Both the position numbers and the translations under genes were made by a program. A model generated the notes under the pieces. It saw only the letters and a list, made by a program, of their open reading frames with translations. It had not been told where the DNA came from and made no database searches. Positions 26,368-35,297 of a stretch of 61,352 nt of DNA are shown here, piece by piece; the stretch's first letter is position 1; each line of letters begins with the position of its first letter. The DNA comes from Streptomyces kurssanovii (GTDB taxonomy: Bacteria; Actinomycetota; Actinomycetes; Streptomycetales; Streptomycetaceae): NCBI RefSeq assembly GCF_014649695.1, contig NZ_BMTN01000029.1, forward strand, positions 1-61,352, in the 5' to 3' direction.

Positions 26368-26919
26368 CTACACCCTGGGTGAGGCGGAGTAGTTGTGGGT
26401 CTGGTAGCCGCGGCCGTCGTTGCGCCAGTCCAATTTCAGCTGGCCATCGACGTACGCCTTGGTGGAGCCGACGCGGTAGCTGATGGTCCCGGTCCGGAAG
26501 CTGCCGTTGTAGTTGCCCCAGCTGTCGCTGTTCTCCAGCTTCGCTTCGATGCCGGTGTAGGACGCTCGGCGGACGACCGGGTCGCTTCCGGAGACTGACT
26601 TGGCGATCCAGATGCGGACGACCGCGTCGTTGAATATGGAGGTGTCGTCGACGTCAGCCATAACCGGGCCGTCCCATGAGGCCTTGGCGTAGGAGTAGAC
26701 GGTGGAACCGGAGCGGGCGGAGCAGAGACTGATCTTGATGTCCCAGTTGTCGGCCCACGGCCCGCTGTAGGCCGGGTTGTCGATGCTCTTCGTGCTGCTG
26801 GTGCACTTGTAGGTGAGAGCGGAGGCGGGCGTGGCGGTCAGCAGTGCTGTGCCGGCGAGTGCCGTGGTGGCCAGGGTGGCGGCGGTGATACGGCGGCTGA
26901 TTTTGGTGAGCGAACGCAT
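26368..26919 (-). CDS. Secreted protein of unknown function
   Basis: 183 residues. A signal peptide occupies about 1-34: MRSLTKISRRITAAT, a hydrophobic core and TPASA-LTY for cleavage. The mature part is beta-rich, with many Tyr, Trp and Ser and two cysteines that could form a disulphide (KCTSSTK, ISLCSAR). GAGAGGTGAAA precedes the ATG. Many Streptomyces secrete small beta-proteins of this kind; I cannot name the family. Confidence 0.65.
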   Translation of the reverse strand: MRSLTKISRRITAATLATTALAGTALLTATPASALTYKCTSSTKSIDNPAYSGPWADNWDIKISLCSARSGSTVYSYAKASWDGPVMADVDDTSIFNDAVVRIWIAKSVSGSDPVVRRASYTGIEAKLENSDSWGNYNGSFRTGTISYRVGSTKAYVDGQLKLDWRNDGRGYQTHNYSASPRV

Positions 26920-27116
26920 GCGAGTTTCACCTCTCGAGAGACATGCCTGAAGAGGGCATGGAAAGGCGTGCGCGGGCACGCAGAAATGACAAGGGGCGCT
27001 GGTAGCGCAGGAAATGGGGCCCTTCACGGGTCAGCCATCGGAAAAGCTCAGGGATGCGCCATTGATGTCGCTGCTTTGCAGCCGGGCGGCAAAACAGCCG
27101 CGAACATGGCGATCAG

Positions 27117-27278
27117 CTAGGCGGCGAGGCCGAGACGAGTGCTGGGAAGGGCGCGGTCGGCCAGCAGCTGAGCGCTGGAACGGACGCCGGTGCCTTCGGG
27201 GGTCGCCCCACGGGGCGCGCGGTGCTGTCCGACTCGGCGCGATGACGTCGCTGCTGGTCGGGTGAGCTGACTGCACAT
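27117..27278 (-). CDS. Possible small peptide gene (53 aa)
   Basis: Starts MCSQLTRPAATSSRRVGQ, with GAGGGGAG placed 5 nt before the ATG, a near-perfect ribosome binding site. The peptide is basic and Ser/Ala/Arg-rich, with no hydrophobic segment. The call rests mainly on the ribosome binding site. Confidence 0.35.
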   Translation of the reverse strand: MCSQLTRPAATSSRRVGQHRAPRGATPEGTGVRSSAQLLADRALPSTRLGLAA

Positions 27279-27975
27279 GATGACTCCCCTCGACGCGGGA
27301 GCTTGGGCCCAGCAGGGAGCGGATCCGGCCATGGGGACACTGTTCTGTCCGGCCGCCGCACAGCTATGCTGAACCACAGGGGCGTGGTCGCACACGCACC
27401 TGAAGCATCGCGTTGGTTTTGGTTGGTTTCCGGGACTGCAGTGATGCGTGACTCTCTGAGTCAGTGGCGGTCGTCCCTCGCCAAAGGGGCGGCCGCCCTT
27501 GTTTTGCCTTCCAGGGCCACATGCGGAGCTGGTCGCACAGCTCGCCGGGCTACGGGCAGACACGAGCAAGCTCATGTCGCTTTGTACTCGGCGGTCCATC
27601 TCGCGGACAGCCACACCCTGCTGTACACATACGTCCCCCGTAGGCAGCCAGCGCTTACCGAGGCGCTCGTCGTGTCGTGCGAGTCCCTATCATCGTCAAT
27701 TCCGATAGATGCGCCAGCGAAGGGAAATCAAGTTTCCCTTTTTCCCTTCTGACGGCTGTCTGCCGACAAGCAGTCACCGTGCTGCTCACCTCACCGGGTT
27801 GAGCGGATGGGATACACGATCACCAATTCCTCCGCTTACCTCTCCGCGGGTCGGCCGTTGTTCGGCACAGGTGTCCCGTCACCGACGGGCGCCCCGTCGG
27901 ATGGTCGACGTCGCGGGTTCGTGGGGGCAGCGTTTCTCCTTGCCGTTCCTTCAACCTCGGGCCCCTGGCAAATTC
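27279..27975. other. Stretch without a supported gene
   Basis: About 700 bases. Pieces in different frames (HAELVAQLAGLRADTSKLMS; VHLADSHTLLYTYVP) look protein-like and may be one frameshifted gene on the plus strand near 27500-27750, but I cannot identify it. Confidence 0.25.
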
Positions 27976-28500
27976 TCAGGCGAGGCGTGTGATCGAGCGC
28001 GAGGGGTCTTCGTGGGCCCGCCAGCAGCATGCCGGAGCTGTCCTGCCCGGCCGAGCGCGCGCTCCGACTGGCCTGCGCCCCGTACGTTCGCGGTCCCCGG
28101 GTAGGTCCCCGTCGGCTCGTCCGAGGGTTACTCCGACAGCCCGGATCTTGGTCTCCCGTACGAATACGCCGGGTACGTCCAAGGTGGCGGGCTTTCCCGT
28201 GTATCCGACCAGGACGACTTGGCCACGGGTCCAGGTCAGCCGTACGGCCAGGCCGGGGTGTGCACGTTGCCCCGTGTCGACCACCAGGCGCCTCCTCCAG
28301 CGGTCGTCGCATGGATGGCCGCGACTTGGTCGTGTTCGCCGGGTCGAACACAGCGTCCGTACCCCTAGAGCAGCGCCTAACTCCGCCTGGGCCCGCCGGG
28401 GTTGATGGCGATCACATGGGCGCCGTCGGCGATCTCGACGACGGCCGACTCACCCCGCCGGCCCCGATGACCACCTGCGCACACCAGGTGCAATGTCCGA
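27976..28500 (-). pseudogene. Zinc-type alcohol dehydrogenase (MDR) remnant
   Basis: Minus-strand frames give VVFDPANT, then RGQVVLVGYTGKPATLDVPG and VFVRETKIRAVGVTLGR. This order (VFD, G-G-x-VVLVG, REx-I) is that of the C-terminal half of medium-chain dehydrogenases/quinone reductases. Frames change at least twice and no start is visible. Confidence 0.4.
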
Positions 28501-28753
28501 AGCAGCCTTCGTAGTAGTACGCCTCAACTTGCCGACAGCACTCGACGGCCCGTCACCTGAAGCGGCGACGGGTCCGAAGGTTGAATTGGCGATAGCTTTC
28601 AATACACAGTGCCGGATAATGCGTTGGCTCAGCTAGCTGTGGGCAGGGGCACGAGTTACCGTTGAGCTAGGGGCGCGCAATTCAAGTGGGCTGTGACTCG
28701 CTGAGAGAGCAGGAATACTTCCAGCGCATTTCATGGAAAGCCGGAGAGACCCA

Positions 28754-29110
28754 ATGACGACACCGATTGAGCAAGGCGCAGAAGGACCCGAGGTTGTCGG
28801 CGTACAAGTCGCCCTGACCGCGTTGGGCGTCTTCAGTGGTGAGGCGAGCGGGACCTTCGATCAAGCCACAGCTGATGCGGTGACGCAGTTCCAAGCCGGA
28901 GTCGGGTTGGAAGCCACGGGTGTCGTGGACCCAGACACGCTGTCGGCGCTCGGCGGCCGGCCCTTCCAGCCGGAAGAGAGGACGCAACTCCCTGTGGACG
29001 AGTTCCCATCGTTCTCGCGCGTTGTGAACAGTGGGGGCGATGCGGACGCGTACCTCGGCTCGTTGGGTATCGACTCGTCCGATCTCAGCGACGATAACGA
29101 CAACGTATAG
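28754..29110 (+). CDS. Peptidoglycan-binding (PG_binding_1) protein
   Basis: 118 residues. Residues about 5-62 form one peptidoglycan-binding domain: GPEVVGVQVALTALGVFSGE, GTFDQATADAVTQFQAGVGL and VDPDTLSAL. The rest is an acidic tail ending SSDLSDDNDNV. There is no signal peptide and no catalytic domain, so it is a binding module by itself, probably an adaptor. GGAGAG lies 5 nt before the ATG. It opens a three-gene operon with the membrane protein at 29153 and the MACPF-like protein at 29475. Confidence 0.75.
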   Translation: MTTPIEQGAEGPEVVGVQVALTALGVFSGEASGTFDQATADAVTQFQAGVGLEATGVVDPDTLSALGGRPFQPEERTQLPVDEFPSFSRVVNSGGDADAYLGSLGIDSSDLSDDNDNV

Positions 29111-29152
29111 CAGCCGATTCCAGAGCTGTTCCGAAGCACAGGGGGAGTCACC

Positions 29153-29428
29153 ATGCCCTGCCTGACTCAGAAGATATCCATCGGCGCGTCCCTCGCAGGT
29201 ATGGGGCTGACTGCGGTCGTCGCTGTCGGCGGTACCCCGACGGTTGCGATATCGGCGGCGGCGGTCGCCGCTTTGGGCGTACAGTTCGTGGGCTATTGCG
29301 TGGCGGTGATGTCACTCGCCGCATGCCTCGATAGCCACGACCGCCACCAAGATGCGGAAACGCTGCGGCGGGAGATCGACGACCTGAAGCGCGAGGTGCA
29401 GAAGCTCCAGCCCGCGCTCGTTCCGTGA
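29153..29428 (+). CDS. Small two-TM protein with C-terminal coiled coil (holin-like)
   Basis: 91 residues. Two hydrophobic helices (about 10-30 and 33-57, the second GVQFVGYCVAVMSLAACL) are followed by a strongly charged heptad segment DAETLRREIDDLKREVQKLQ. This topology is that of holin-like or anchoring proteins. AGGGGGAG precedes the ATG. Its place between a cell-wall-binding protein and a pore-former suggests that it helps release or anchor the pore-former. Confidence 0.65.
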   Translation: MPCLTQKISIGASLAGMGLTAVVAVGGTPTVAISAAAVAALGVQFVGYCVAVMSLAACLDSHDRHQDAETLRREIDDLKREVQKLQPALVP

Positions 29429-29474
29429 GTTGGACACCAACTACTGAGGGCCAGCGAAAGCCAAGGAGAACACC

Positions 29475-31103
29475 ATGGTTCTGAAACAAGAAGAGGTTCC
29501 CGTACGTAATGGATACGACATCGGAATCGGCGTGGCTATGGCGACCGGCAGCCCAATGGCTCTGGGCGCGGTAGGCGACGTGACGCCACCGTTCGCCCCG
29601 GGCGGGTCTGGCTCGTTCGTATTTCGTCGCCTCGAAACGACGCAGGAGCTAGAGGAGGAACTCCGCGTAGGAGCGGATGTATCAGCTGGAATCGGCTTGT
29701 TCAGCGGATCAGCATCGTTCGACTTCTCAAAGCGGTGCAGGATTCAATCGAGTTCGCTCACGGTTCTCTTGTCCGCTCAGAAGAATTTCGCGTTTCAGCA
29801 GATGGATTCGCCGACCTTGTCGAAAGCAGCATCGGATCTGGTGGAGCTCGGAAAGCCTCTCAATGAGCAGTTCGGAGAGTACTTCGTACGCGGCGTCAAC
29901 ACGGGCGGGCGCTTCTTCGGAGTCGTTCGGATTGACACGAAGAGCATGCAATCCAAGATGGACCTCAATGCATCACTGGAGGCTTCCTATGGAATAATGG
30001 TGACGGCCGAGGTCAAGGTTGATATCGCGAACGCGATGAAGAAAGCCGAGGGACGGGCCGAGGCGTTCATCTTTCACGATGGCGGCACTATCACCACCTT
30101 GCCAAGGAGCAGCGATCCGGTTGAACTGATAGCCCAGATGTACCAAGCGATGGATGAGTGGTCTGCAAGTGTGGAAAGCGACCCTAAGCCGTATACGGTG
30201 ACGCTAACCCCTTATGTCATTGCGTTGGGCCCGACTCCACCGAACCAGGCGGACATCGAGAAACAGCGACGCGTGCTGATTCGCTGTGCGAAGCTGCGAT
30301 CGCGGGCCATCGACATGCTCAATCTCGTAGAATATATCCTCGACTTCCGGCATTCTGACGAGTTCGAGATCGTTGAGCCGCCGGTAGGGCCGGATCTGCC
30401 AGCATTGCAAGCTGCACTGGCGAGTGATCTGGACGTCATCGAGGAGGCCGCCTCTTTCGCCATCGAGAATCTCAAGGAGGCGCGGGATCCAGAAATCTTC
30501 ATGCGGGACATTCGGGGTGCTGCAGATTTCAGGTTCACTGATTTGCCGGGTAACATTCCGAAACAGAAGTCGGGGCAGTCGGAACTCCCGAATCTCACGC
30601 TCACGGCAGGTCCAATGTCAGCCCAGGACTTCCCGCAGCTTGAATTCGATGTGCCGGACAGTTTTCAGGCTACCGTCAAACTCACTGCCAACTTCTCAGG
30701 AGCAGTCAGCGCCCCAGCTGATCCAGGTGGAATGGGAGAAGCGCGGCACGCAGGCATCGCACTGAGCTCGCCGACAGGTGATGGCTATATTGGTGTGAGC
30801 AAGTTCCGTGATTCAAACGGGAAACAAGTCGTCGGCCTATCCGGCAATAGAACGGTTGGTCAGTTCTTCCGATTTGTCGGGGAGCAACCATACGGCGACG
30901 ATTCCATTCACTTTCGGATGACTGTCGTAGGGCGGCGGTTGAAATCGGTAGAATTCAGCAGCGATGGGGAGACATTTACCAGCGTGCACGCAAAGAGTTT
31001 CGGAGGTGGCACATCGCCGAGGAAGCTTATCCTGTTCGCCTTCTCCAACGACAGTGTGCCATTCACGGCAAGCTTCACGGAACCCAAAATCATTCCTCTG
31101 TAA
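29475..31103 (+). CDS. MACPF-like pore-forming protein with ConA-like C-terminal domain
   Basis: 542 residues. F133-G-E-Y-F137, six residues, then GG matches the MACPF signature spacing exactly and stands at almost the same place as in the 8725 gene. FVFRRLETTQELEEEL and ASLEASYGIMVTAEVKVDIA fit the flanking strands. Residues about 385-540 look like a concanavalin-type jelly roll (ARHAGIALSSPTGDGYIGVS, LKSVEFSSDGETFTSV), a likely glycan-binding domain. No signal peptide. AAGGAG at -7. Codon bias is weaker than in the surroundings, as in the other pore-former. It could be an offensive toxin or a programmed-death effector. Confidence 0.62.
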   Translation: MVLKQEEVPVRNGYDIGIGVAMATGSPMALGAVGDVTPPFAPGGSGSFVFRRLETTQELEEELRVGADVSAGIGLFSGSASFDFSKRCRIQSSSLTVLLSAQKNFAFQQMDSPTLSKAASDLVELGKPLNEQFGEYFVRGVNTGGRFFGVVRIDTKSMQSKMDLNASLEASYGIMVTAEVKVDIANAMKKAEGRAEAFIFHDGGTITTLPRSSDPVELIAQMYQAMDEWSASVESDPKPYTVTLTPYVIALGPTPPNQADIEKQRRVLIRCAKLRSRAIDMLNLVEYILDFRHSDEFEIVEPPVGPDLPALQAALASDLDVIEEAASFAIENLKEARDPEIFMRDIRGAADFRFTDLPGNIPKQKSGQSELPNLTLTAGPMSAQDFPQLEFDVPDSFQATVKLTANFSGAVSAPADPGGMGEARHAGIALSSPTGDGYIGVSKFRDSNGKQVVGLSGNRTVGQFFRFVGEQPYGDDSIHFRMTVVGRRLKSVEFSSDGETFTSVHAKSFGGGTSPRKLILFAFSNDSVPFTASFTEPKIIPL

Positions 31104-31735
31104 ACCACTCAGGTGCGATCGGGGATCTCGCCGGCACTGCCCGGCCGTGCCCACGACCTGACAGCGGCGCGCAAACTGTCTGGGCCCGGTGCAGCCCGTA
31201 TCGAATGACGTCAATCGCCGCGGCCGTCCAGCCCTGGAGCGGCAACGCTGAAAACGCTCCATGCCCTCCTCACAGTCCAGTCGTGACAGCGGCCGCACAT
31301 CGGCCCCACGAAGTAGTGACGGCCCTTGGTCTGCCCCACGGCGGTCAGCCGGCCTTCGCGAGGGCCTGCATACCCCGCTGGGTGTTGGGTCCTTCAGCCT
31401 CCGCATAGCAGGAGCGCCGTACCCGGCCCATCATCGCCACCTTGTGCTGGCCTCTCACGCGCCTTCCGCCAGTCTCGACCGCCGCTGCTTGACGCCTACG
31501 CATCGTGAGATGTCTAGATAATGCGGACGGCGGCCAGGCCGACGGGCGGCTGCTCCTGCGCCTGTAGGGATGGTGCCTCTTGGCGCGCGCCCTGGTCGAA
31601 TCAGCAGAGGTCGCATCACGGCGAGCTGTTGCCACAGCGGCTGGGAGCAGTGCCTGCACGCCGTCCCTGGTCCCGCCGACCGCTGTACGCGGCGCAGCGA
31701 CATTCGAAGGCCGGAAAGTCGCCCGGAGCCAGACA
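31104..31735. other. Stretch without a supported gene
   Basis: About 630 bases. TGTCTAGATAATG at 31511-31523 resembles the palindrome before the GntR gene (TCTAGATA core directly followed by an ATG), but the frame that follows is not protein-like. Confidence 0.3.
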
Positions 31736-31769
31736 GCAGCGGGCCCCTCCGATGGGAGGGGCCCGCTGC
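31736..31769. terminator. Perfect 15-bp stem hairpin
   Basis: 31736-31750 and 31755-31769 pair perfectly with a 4-nt loop. It lies 20 bases beyond the stop of the small leftward membrane-protein gene and should end the P450 operon. Confidence 0.8.
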
Positions 31770-31788
31770 CATCGTCAGTCGCCGCTGG

Positions 31789-31917
31789 TCAACGTCGGCG
31801 GCGCGAGGACGGAGTCAGCAGCCGCAGCACCACGTAGCCCACGAAGACATCCCGGCCAAGCACGGCGAGAGCAGCAACGAGGCCTATGCCGAGAACGAGG
31901 CCTGCGAAAAGCATCAT
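31789..31917 (-). CDS. Very small membrane protein (42 aa)
   Basis: MMLFAGLVLGIGLVAALAVL followed by GRDVFVGYVVLRLLTPSSRR: one or two membrane helices and a basic end. AGGAGGAAG precedes the ATG at 31917 at ideal distance. It begins 54 nt after the P450 stop and is followed by a strong terminator, so it is the last gene of that operon. A role as anchor for the P450 is conceivable. Confidence 0.65.
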   Translation of the reverse strand: MMLFAGLVLGIGLVAALAVLGRDVFVGYVVLRLLTPSSRRRR

Positions 31918-31971
31918 GTCTTCCTCCTGAATGGTGTGGGCACAGCGGGCGCGCTTCTGAGGAGAGGGCCG

Positions 31972-33369
31972 TCAGAGTCGGAGCAGCGAACGCCACCACG
32001 ACTGCTTGGGGATCGAAGGCACGGGGGGCGGCATCGCCGGCGGTGCCGCGGCTGCGACGGGCAGCGGCTGGGCCCCTGTCACGGGTTCGGGTGTGGTGAC
32101 CGCGGTCGCGCCGAGGGAGCGTGGGGGGGTGAAGCGTACGGGGAGGGCGGAGGGCCGGCTCGTCAGCCAGTTGGCGGTGATGCCGATCTCGGTCTCGGGA
32201 ACCGCGAGCGTCAGGTCGGGGAGCAGTGCTACGAGCTCGTCGATTCCGGTGTCCGCGATGGCGCGCCCGATGTCGCCTCCGGGGCACTCGTGCGGTCCGC
32301 TGCTGAGCGCGAGGTGTGACCTGTTGCCCCGCATCGGGACGCTCAGGTCGGGCCGCTGTTCGGGGTCGACGTTCGCGGCGGAGATGCACAGGAGGAGCAT
32401 GTCGCCCTCCTTGATGTTCTGGCCGCCGAGGACGGTGTCGCGGGTGGCCCACCGGCCTGGCACGATGCCGATGCTGGGGTTGTCCCACATGACCTGCTCG
32501 AGGGCGTCCGGGAGCGTCATCTGGCCTCCGGAGAGGTGGCCTCGGAAGCGTCGGTCGGTCAGCACCAGGCGCAGGGTGTGAGCGATCAGATTGACGGTGC
32601 CCTGGTGTGCGGCCACGAGCACGAGGCGGAGGTGCTCGACGATCTCGGTGTCGGTCAGACGGGACTCGTGCGAGATGAGGCGCGAGGCGAGGTCGTTGCC
32701 TGGCTGGCTCTTCTTGCGTTCAACGAGTTCCTGGAGGGTCTTCGTCACGATCTGGTTGCTCGCGGCAGCGGTGGCACTTCCGCGCATCAGGTCCAGGGTC
32801 GGTTCCACAAGCGCCGGCCCGTCCTGCGGGTCGATTCCGATCAGCCGGCTGACTACCAGCATCGGCAAGGGTTCGGCGTAGTCGCGGACGAGGTCAGCGG
32901 TCCCCGACGCGGCGAAGCCGGCGACGAGTTCGCGGGTGTAGTGGGTGACATAGCGGCGCATGCCGCGGCGGTTGAACTGTGCCAGTCCGTCGACGACCGC
33001 CGCGCGCTGGCGCGCGTGCTGCTCGCCGTCCGCGAAGACACACAACGGCTGCCAGCCCACCATGGGAATGAGCGGGGAATCCGCCGCGACCCGGTTCTCC
33101 TTGAAAGCAGTCCAGCGGCGGGAGTCGCGGGAGAACCGGGAGGGGGTGCGCATCACGTCGAGGTTCTCGCGGTAGCCCAGGACGATCCATGCGGGGAGGT
33201 CCCCGTGGATGAGGACCGGGGCGACGGGGCCGTACTGCTGTCGCAGCTGTTCGTACAGTGCGGACGGGTTCTCAGCTTCCGGCAGTCGCTGAAGTTCACT
33301 CATGCCGTGAGCTGGGCAGCCGGGAGGTGGCACGAGGCCCTCGCCGGGCAGGGACGGGTGGCGGGACAC
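31972..33369 (-). CDS. CYP157-like cytochrome P450 without ExxR
   Basis: 465 residues with the N-terminal PPPGCPAHG of conservon-type P450s, FSRDSRRW, an I-helix AHQGTVNL (Thr kept) and the haem loop SGPHECPGG with C362. The K-helix reads EQVMW instead of ExxR, the known peculiarity of the CYP157 family (first described as EQSLW). The C-terminus has a Pro/Ala linker and WWRSLLRL, typical of the family. CYP157s usually sit in conservons with a histidine-kinase-like protein, roadblock protein, DUF742 and GTPase; none is in this window, so the gene is detached. GTG start with GGAGG 4 nt upstream. Confidence 0.8.
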   Translation of the reverse strand: MSRHPSLPGEGLVPPPGCPAHGMSELQRLPEAENPSALYEQLRQQYGPVAPVLIHGDLPAWIVLGYRENLDVMRTPSRFSRDSRRWTAFKENRVAADSPLIPMVGWQPLCVFADGEQHARQRAAVVDGLAQFNRRGMRRYVTHYTRELVAGFAASGTADLVRDYAEPLPMLVVSRLIGIDPQDGPALVEPTLDLMRGSATAAASNQIVTKTLQELVERKKSQPGNDLASRLISHESRLTDTEIVEHLRLVLVAAHQGTVNLIAHTLRLVLTDRRFRGHLSGGQMTLPDALEQVMWDNPSIGIVPGRWATRDTVLGGQNIKEGDMLLLCISAANVDPEQRPDLSVPMRGNRSHLALSSGPHECPGGDIGRAIADTGIDELVALLPDLTLAVPETEIGITANWLTSRPSALPVRFTPPRSLGATAVTTPEPVTGAQPLPVAAAAPPAMPPPVPSIPKQSWWRSLLRL

Positions 33370-33583
33370 TAGGCCTCCGGGTTGAAGGTCCCCCGCCGTC
33401 ACGAAGGCCGGCCGGGGGTGCTCATGATCGTCTGTGCTGGCCGCGGGCCGGGGCCCGCGGGCCTCGTTCGCGAATGAACGGAGCCGGTGGGCAGCATATC
33501 CCCGCTCACCGTGGCCACGCAGGCGCCCAGCCCTCAACCACCCTGATGTGGGCGCAAGTTGACCGTCAGCCAGGTTTGGGCGC

Positions 33584-34726
33584 CTACTCACCGGAATGTG
33601 CGGTCCTCGAGCTGCTGGCCGTGCCGCCGAACAGGGCTTCTTGTTCCCACGCGGCACTGCTGGCCTGTGATGAGGGGTCGCAGAGGATGAAGGTGGCTCG
33701 CTGCAGAGCTATCGACTGATAGCCCTGATGGGCCTCGGTGATGACATGAGCGTGGACCAGCTTGCCTACGCGAGAGTCAAAGAAGAGTCGCGCGGATGCG
33801 TTGACGGCGATGTCGCCGTTCTGAGCGATCCAGCCCGGGGCACGCTCGTACGCCCTGCGAAGTGCTGGCCGCTGGTTGATCTGCTGCTCCATCGCCTGCA
33901 GGCGCGGCTCTTCGGGGTGTTGCTGAAGTGTGGCCGCGAAGTTGGCGAGAGCCGGCATCAGCCAGTGCTCGCGGAAGGCCGCAGGATCGTTTCCGCCGAG
34001 CAGGGCGGGGGCGTCCGGATGGAAAAGGACGAACGCGGTGGTGTTGCGCGTTGGGTGCGCCATGGCGTGCCGCCGCACGCCCCCGAACACCTCGATGAAG
34101 GGGCGGTTCATGATGACGACGTCCCAGCATTCGCTGTAGACGACGGAAGGGTGCTCCAGGCCGTCGATCATGACCTGGTACAAGGCCATCTCCGGAGTCC
34201 GGCGCAGTTCGACCATGGCGGGCGCCGGCGGGAGCTGGCCCGTCAGCAGGTACAGGTTGGCGCGGTTCTCGGCGCTCATGTCGAGCGCTTCCACGAGCTT
34301 TGCTACCTCGGGCGCCTGGAGGCTGGAGGCTCGTGCCATCCAATTCCGGTAGGACCGGGGCGTGATGCCCAGCCTGGCCGCAAGTGCCGTCTTGGTGATT
34401 CCCTGCGCCTTACGAACCTGTTCCACGAACTGGTAGAGGGCCATCCCGCGGGTGCGGCGCAGCTCGCCCAGCCCGGGTGCGGGCGGGAGCTGGCCCGTCA
34501 GCAGGTACAGGTTGGCGCGGTTCTCGGCGCTCATGTCGAGCGCTTCCACGAGCTTTGCTACCTCGGGCGCCTGGAGGCTGGAGGCTCGTGCCATCCAATT
34601 CCGGTAGGACCGGGGCGTGATGCCCAGCCTGGCCGCAAGTGCCGTCTTGGTGATTCCCTGCGCCTTACGTACTTCTTCGAGGAGTTGGACGATCGTTTCG
34701 TCACGCGCACGAGTACCGCCGGTCAC
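33584..34726 (-). CDS. XRE regulator with two tandem HTH units and MmyB-like ligand domain
   Basis: 380 residues. Two copies of one 85-residue unit stand in tandem; each holds the HTH ITKTALAARLGITPRSYRNW and LQAPEVAKLVEALDMSAENR with LYLLTGQLPPAP. The C-terminal 190 residues match the MmyB-type PAS-like ligand domain (PSVVYSECWDVVIMNRPF, LGGNDPAAFREHW). Such proteins usually have one HTH; the second copy comes from a 255-bp duplication. GTG 34726 is chosen because GGAGG lies 5 nt upstream. It lies between two P450 genes and faces away from the one at 35298, a typical regulator position. Confidence 0.8.
   Translation of the reverse strand: MTGGTRARDETIVQLLEEVRKAQGITKTALAARLGITPRSYRNWMARASSLQAPEVAKLVEALDMSAENRANLYLLTGQLPPAPGLGELRRTRGMALYQFVEQVRKAQGITKTALAARLGITPRSYRNWMARASSLQAPEVAKLVEALDMSAENRANLYLLTGQLPPAPAMVELRRTPEMALYQVMIDGLEHPSVVYSECWDVVIMNRPFIEVFGGVRRHAMAHPTRNTTAFVLFHPDAPALLGGNDPAAFREHWLMPALANFAATLQQHPEEPRLQAMEQQINQRPALRRAYERAPGWIAQNGDIAVNASARLFFDSRVGKLVHAHVITEAHQGYQSIALQRATFILCDPSSQASSAAWEQEALFGGTASSSRTAHSGE
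34227..34669. repeat. 255-bp tandem duplication, 188 bp identical
   Basis: 34227-34414 and 34482-34669 are identical base for base, offset by 255 bp (85 codons), inside the XRE regulator gene. The intervening linkers are similar but not identical. Confidence 0.9.
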
Positions 34727-35297
34727 GGCAGCCTCCGTTCCGCGCTGATTTCCGTCCGTCACTGTTCCGTATCCCAAACCAGGTGTGTCACGTCGTTTCT
34801 CAGCCCCCGAGTGGTGATTTACCAGGTCACCCTAGTGGGAGGGTCGCGCAGCTCGCTCGCTCCGCTCTGCTCAGTCGGCTAAGTTGAACGGCGAACAATG
34901 TTTCCAGCCACTGATATGTGGCGTATATATCGGGATGATGGGCAGGAAATGGCTTCCCTTGTCGCGGCTCGCGTTCGAGGGATGTCGTCATGAGGGGACA
35001 CAACCTCGCCCAGTCCGCGTCGTGGTGGTTCAGTCGTCGCAGCATCTGGGGGTTCGTGTCGACCAGTCGATTCGCATCGCGCAGCGTGGGTGGGGAGCGT
35101 CGCGGAAGACCAGCCGGACAGATGACTGGGAGCCCAGGCCACTCGGCCCTGTTGGTGGCCCATGCCCTTGGCTACGATGCCGTCTAGTTGATCATCTTTT
35201 GGCTGCCGTTCCGACCGCCACCGCGTCCGCACCGTCCACCGATCACCACGCCGGAACTGTCGCGCACCGGCGCGGGATCGTCTCGAAAGGGAAGCCC
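34727..35297. other. Divergent intergenic region
   Basis: About 570 bases between the XRE regulator and the P450. AT-rich words near 34910-34935 (GATATGTGGCGTATATATC) may hold the promoters. No supported gene. Confidence 0.35.
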
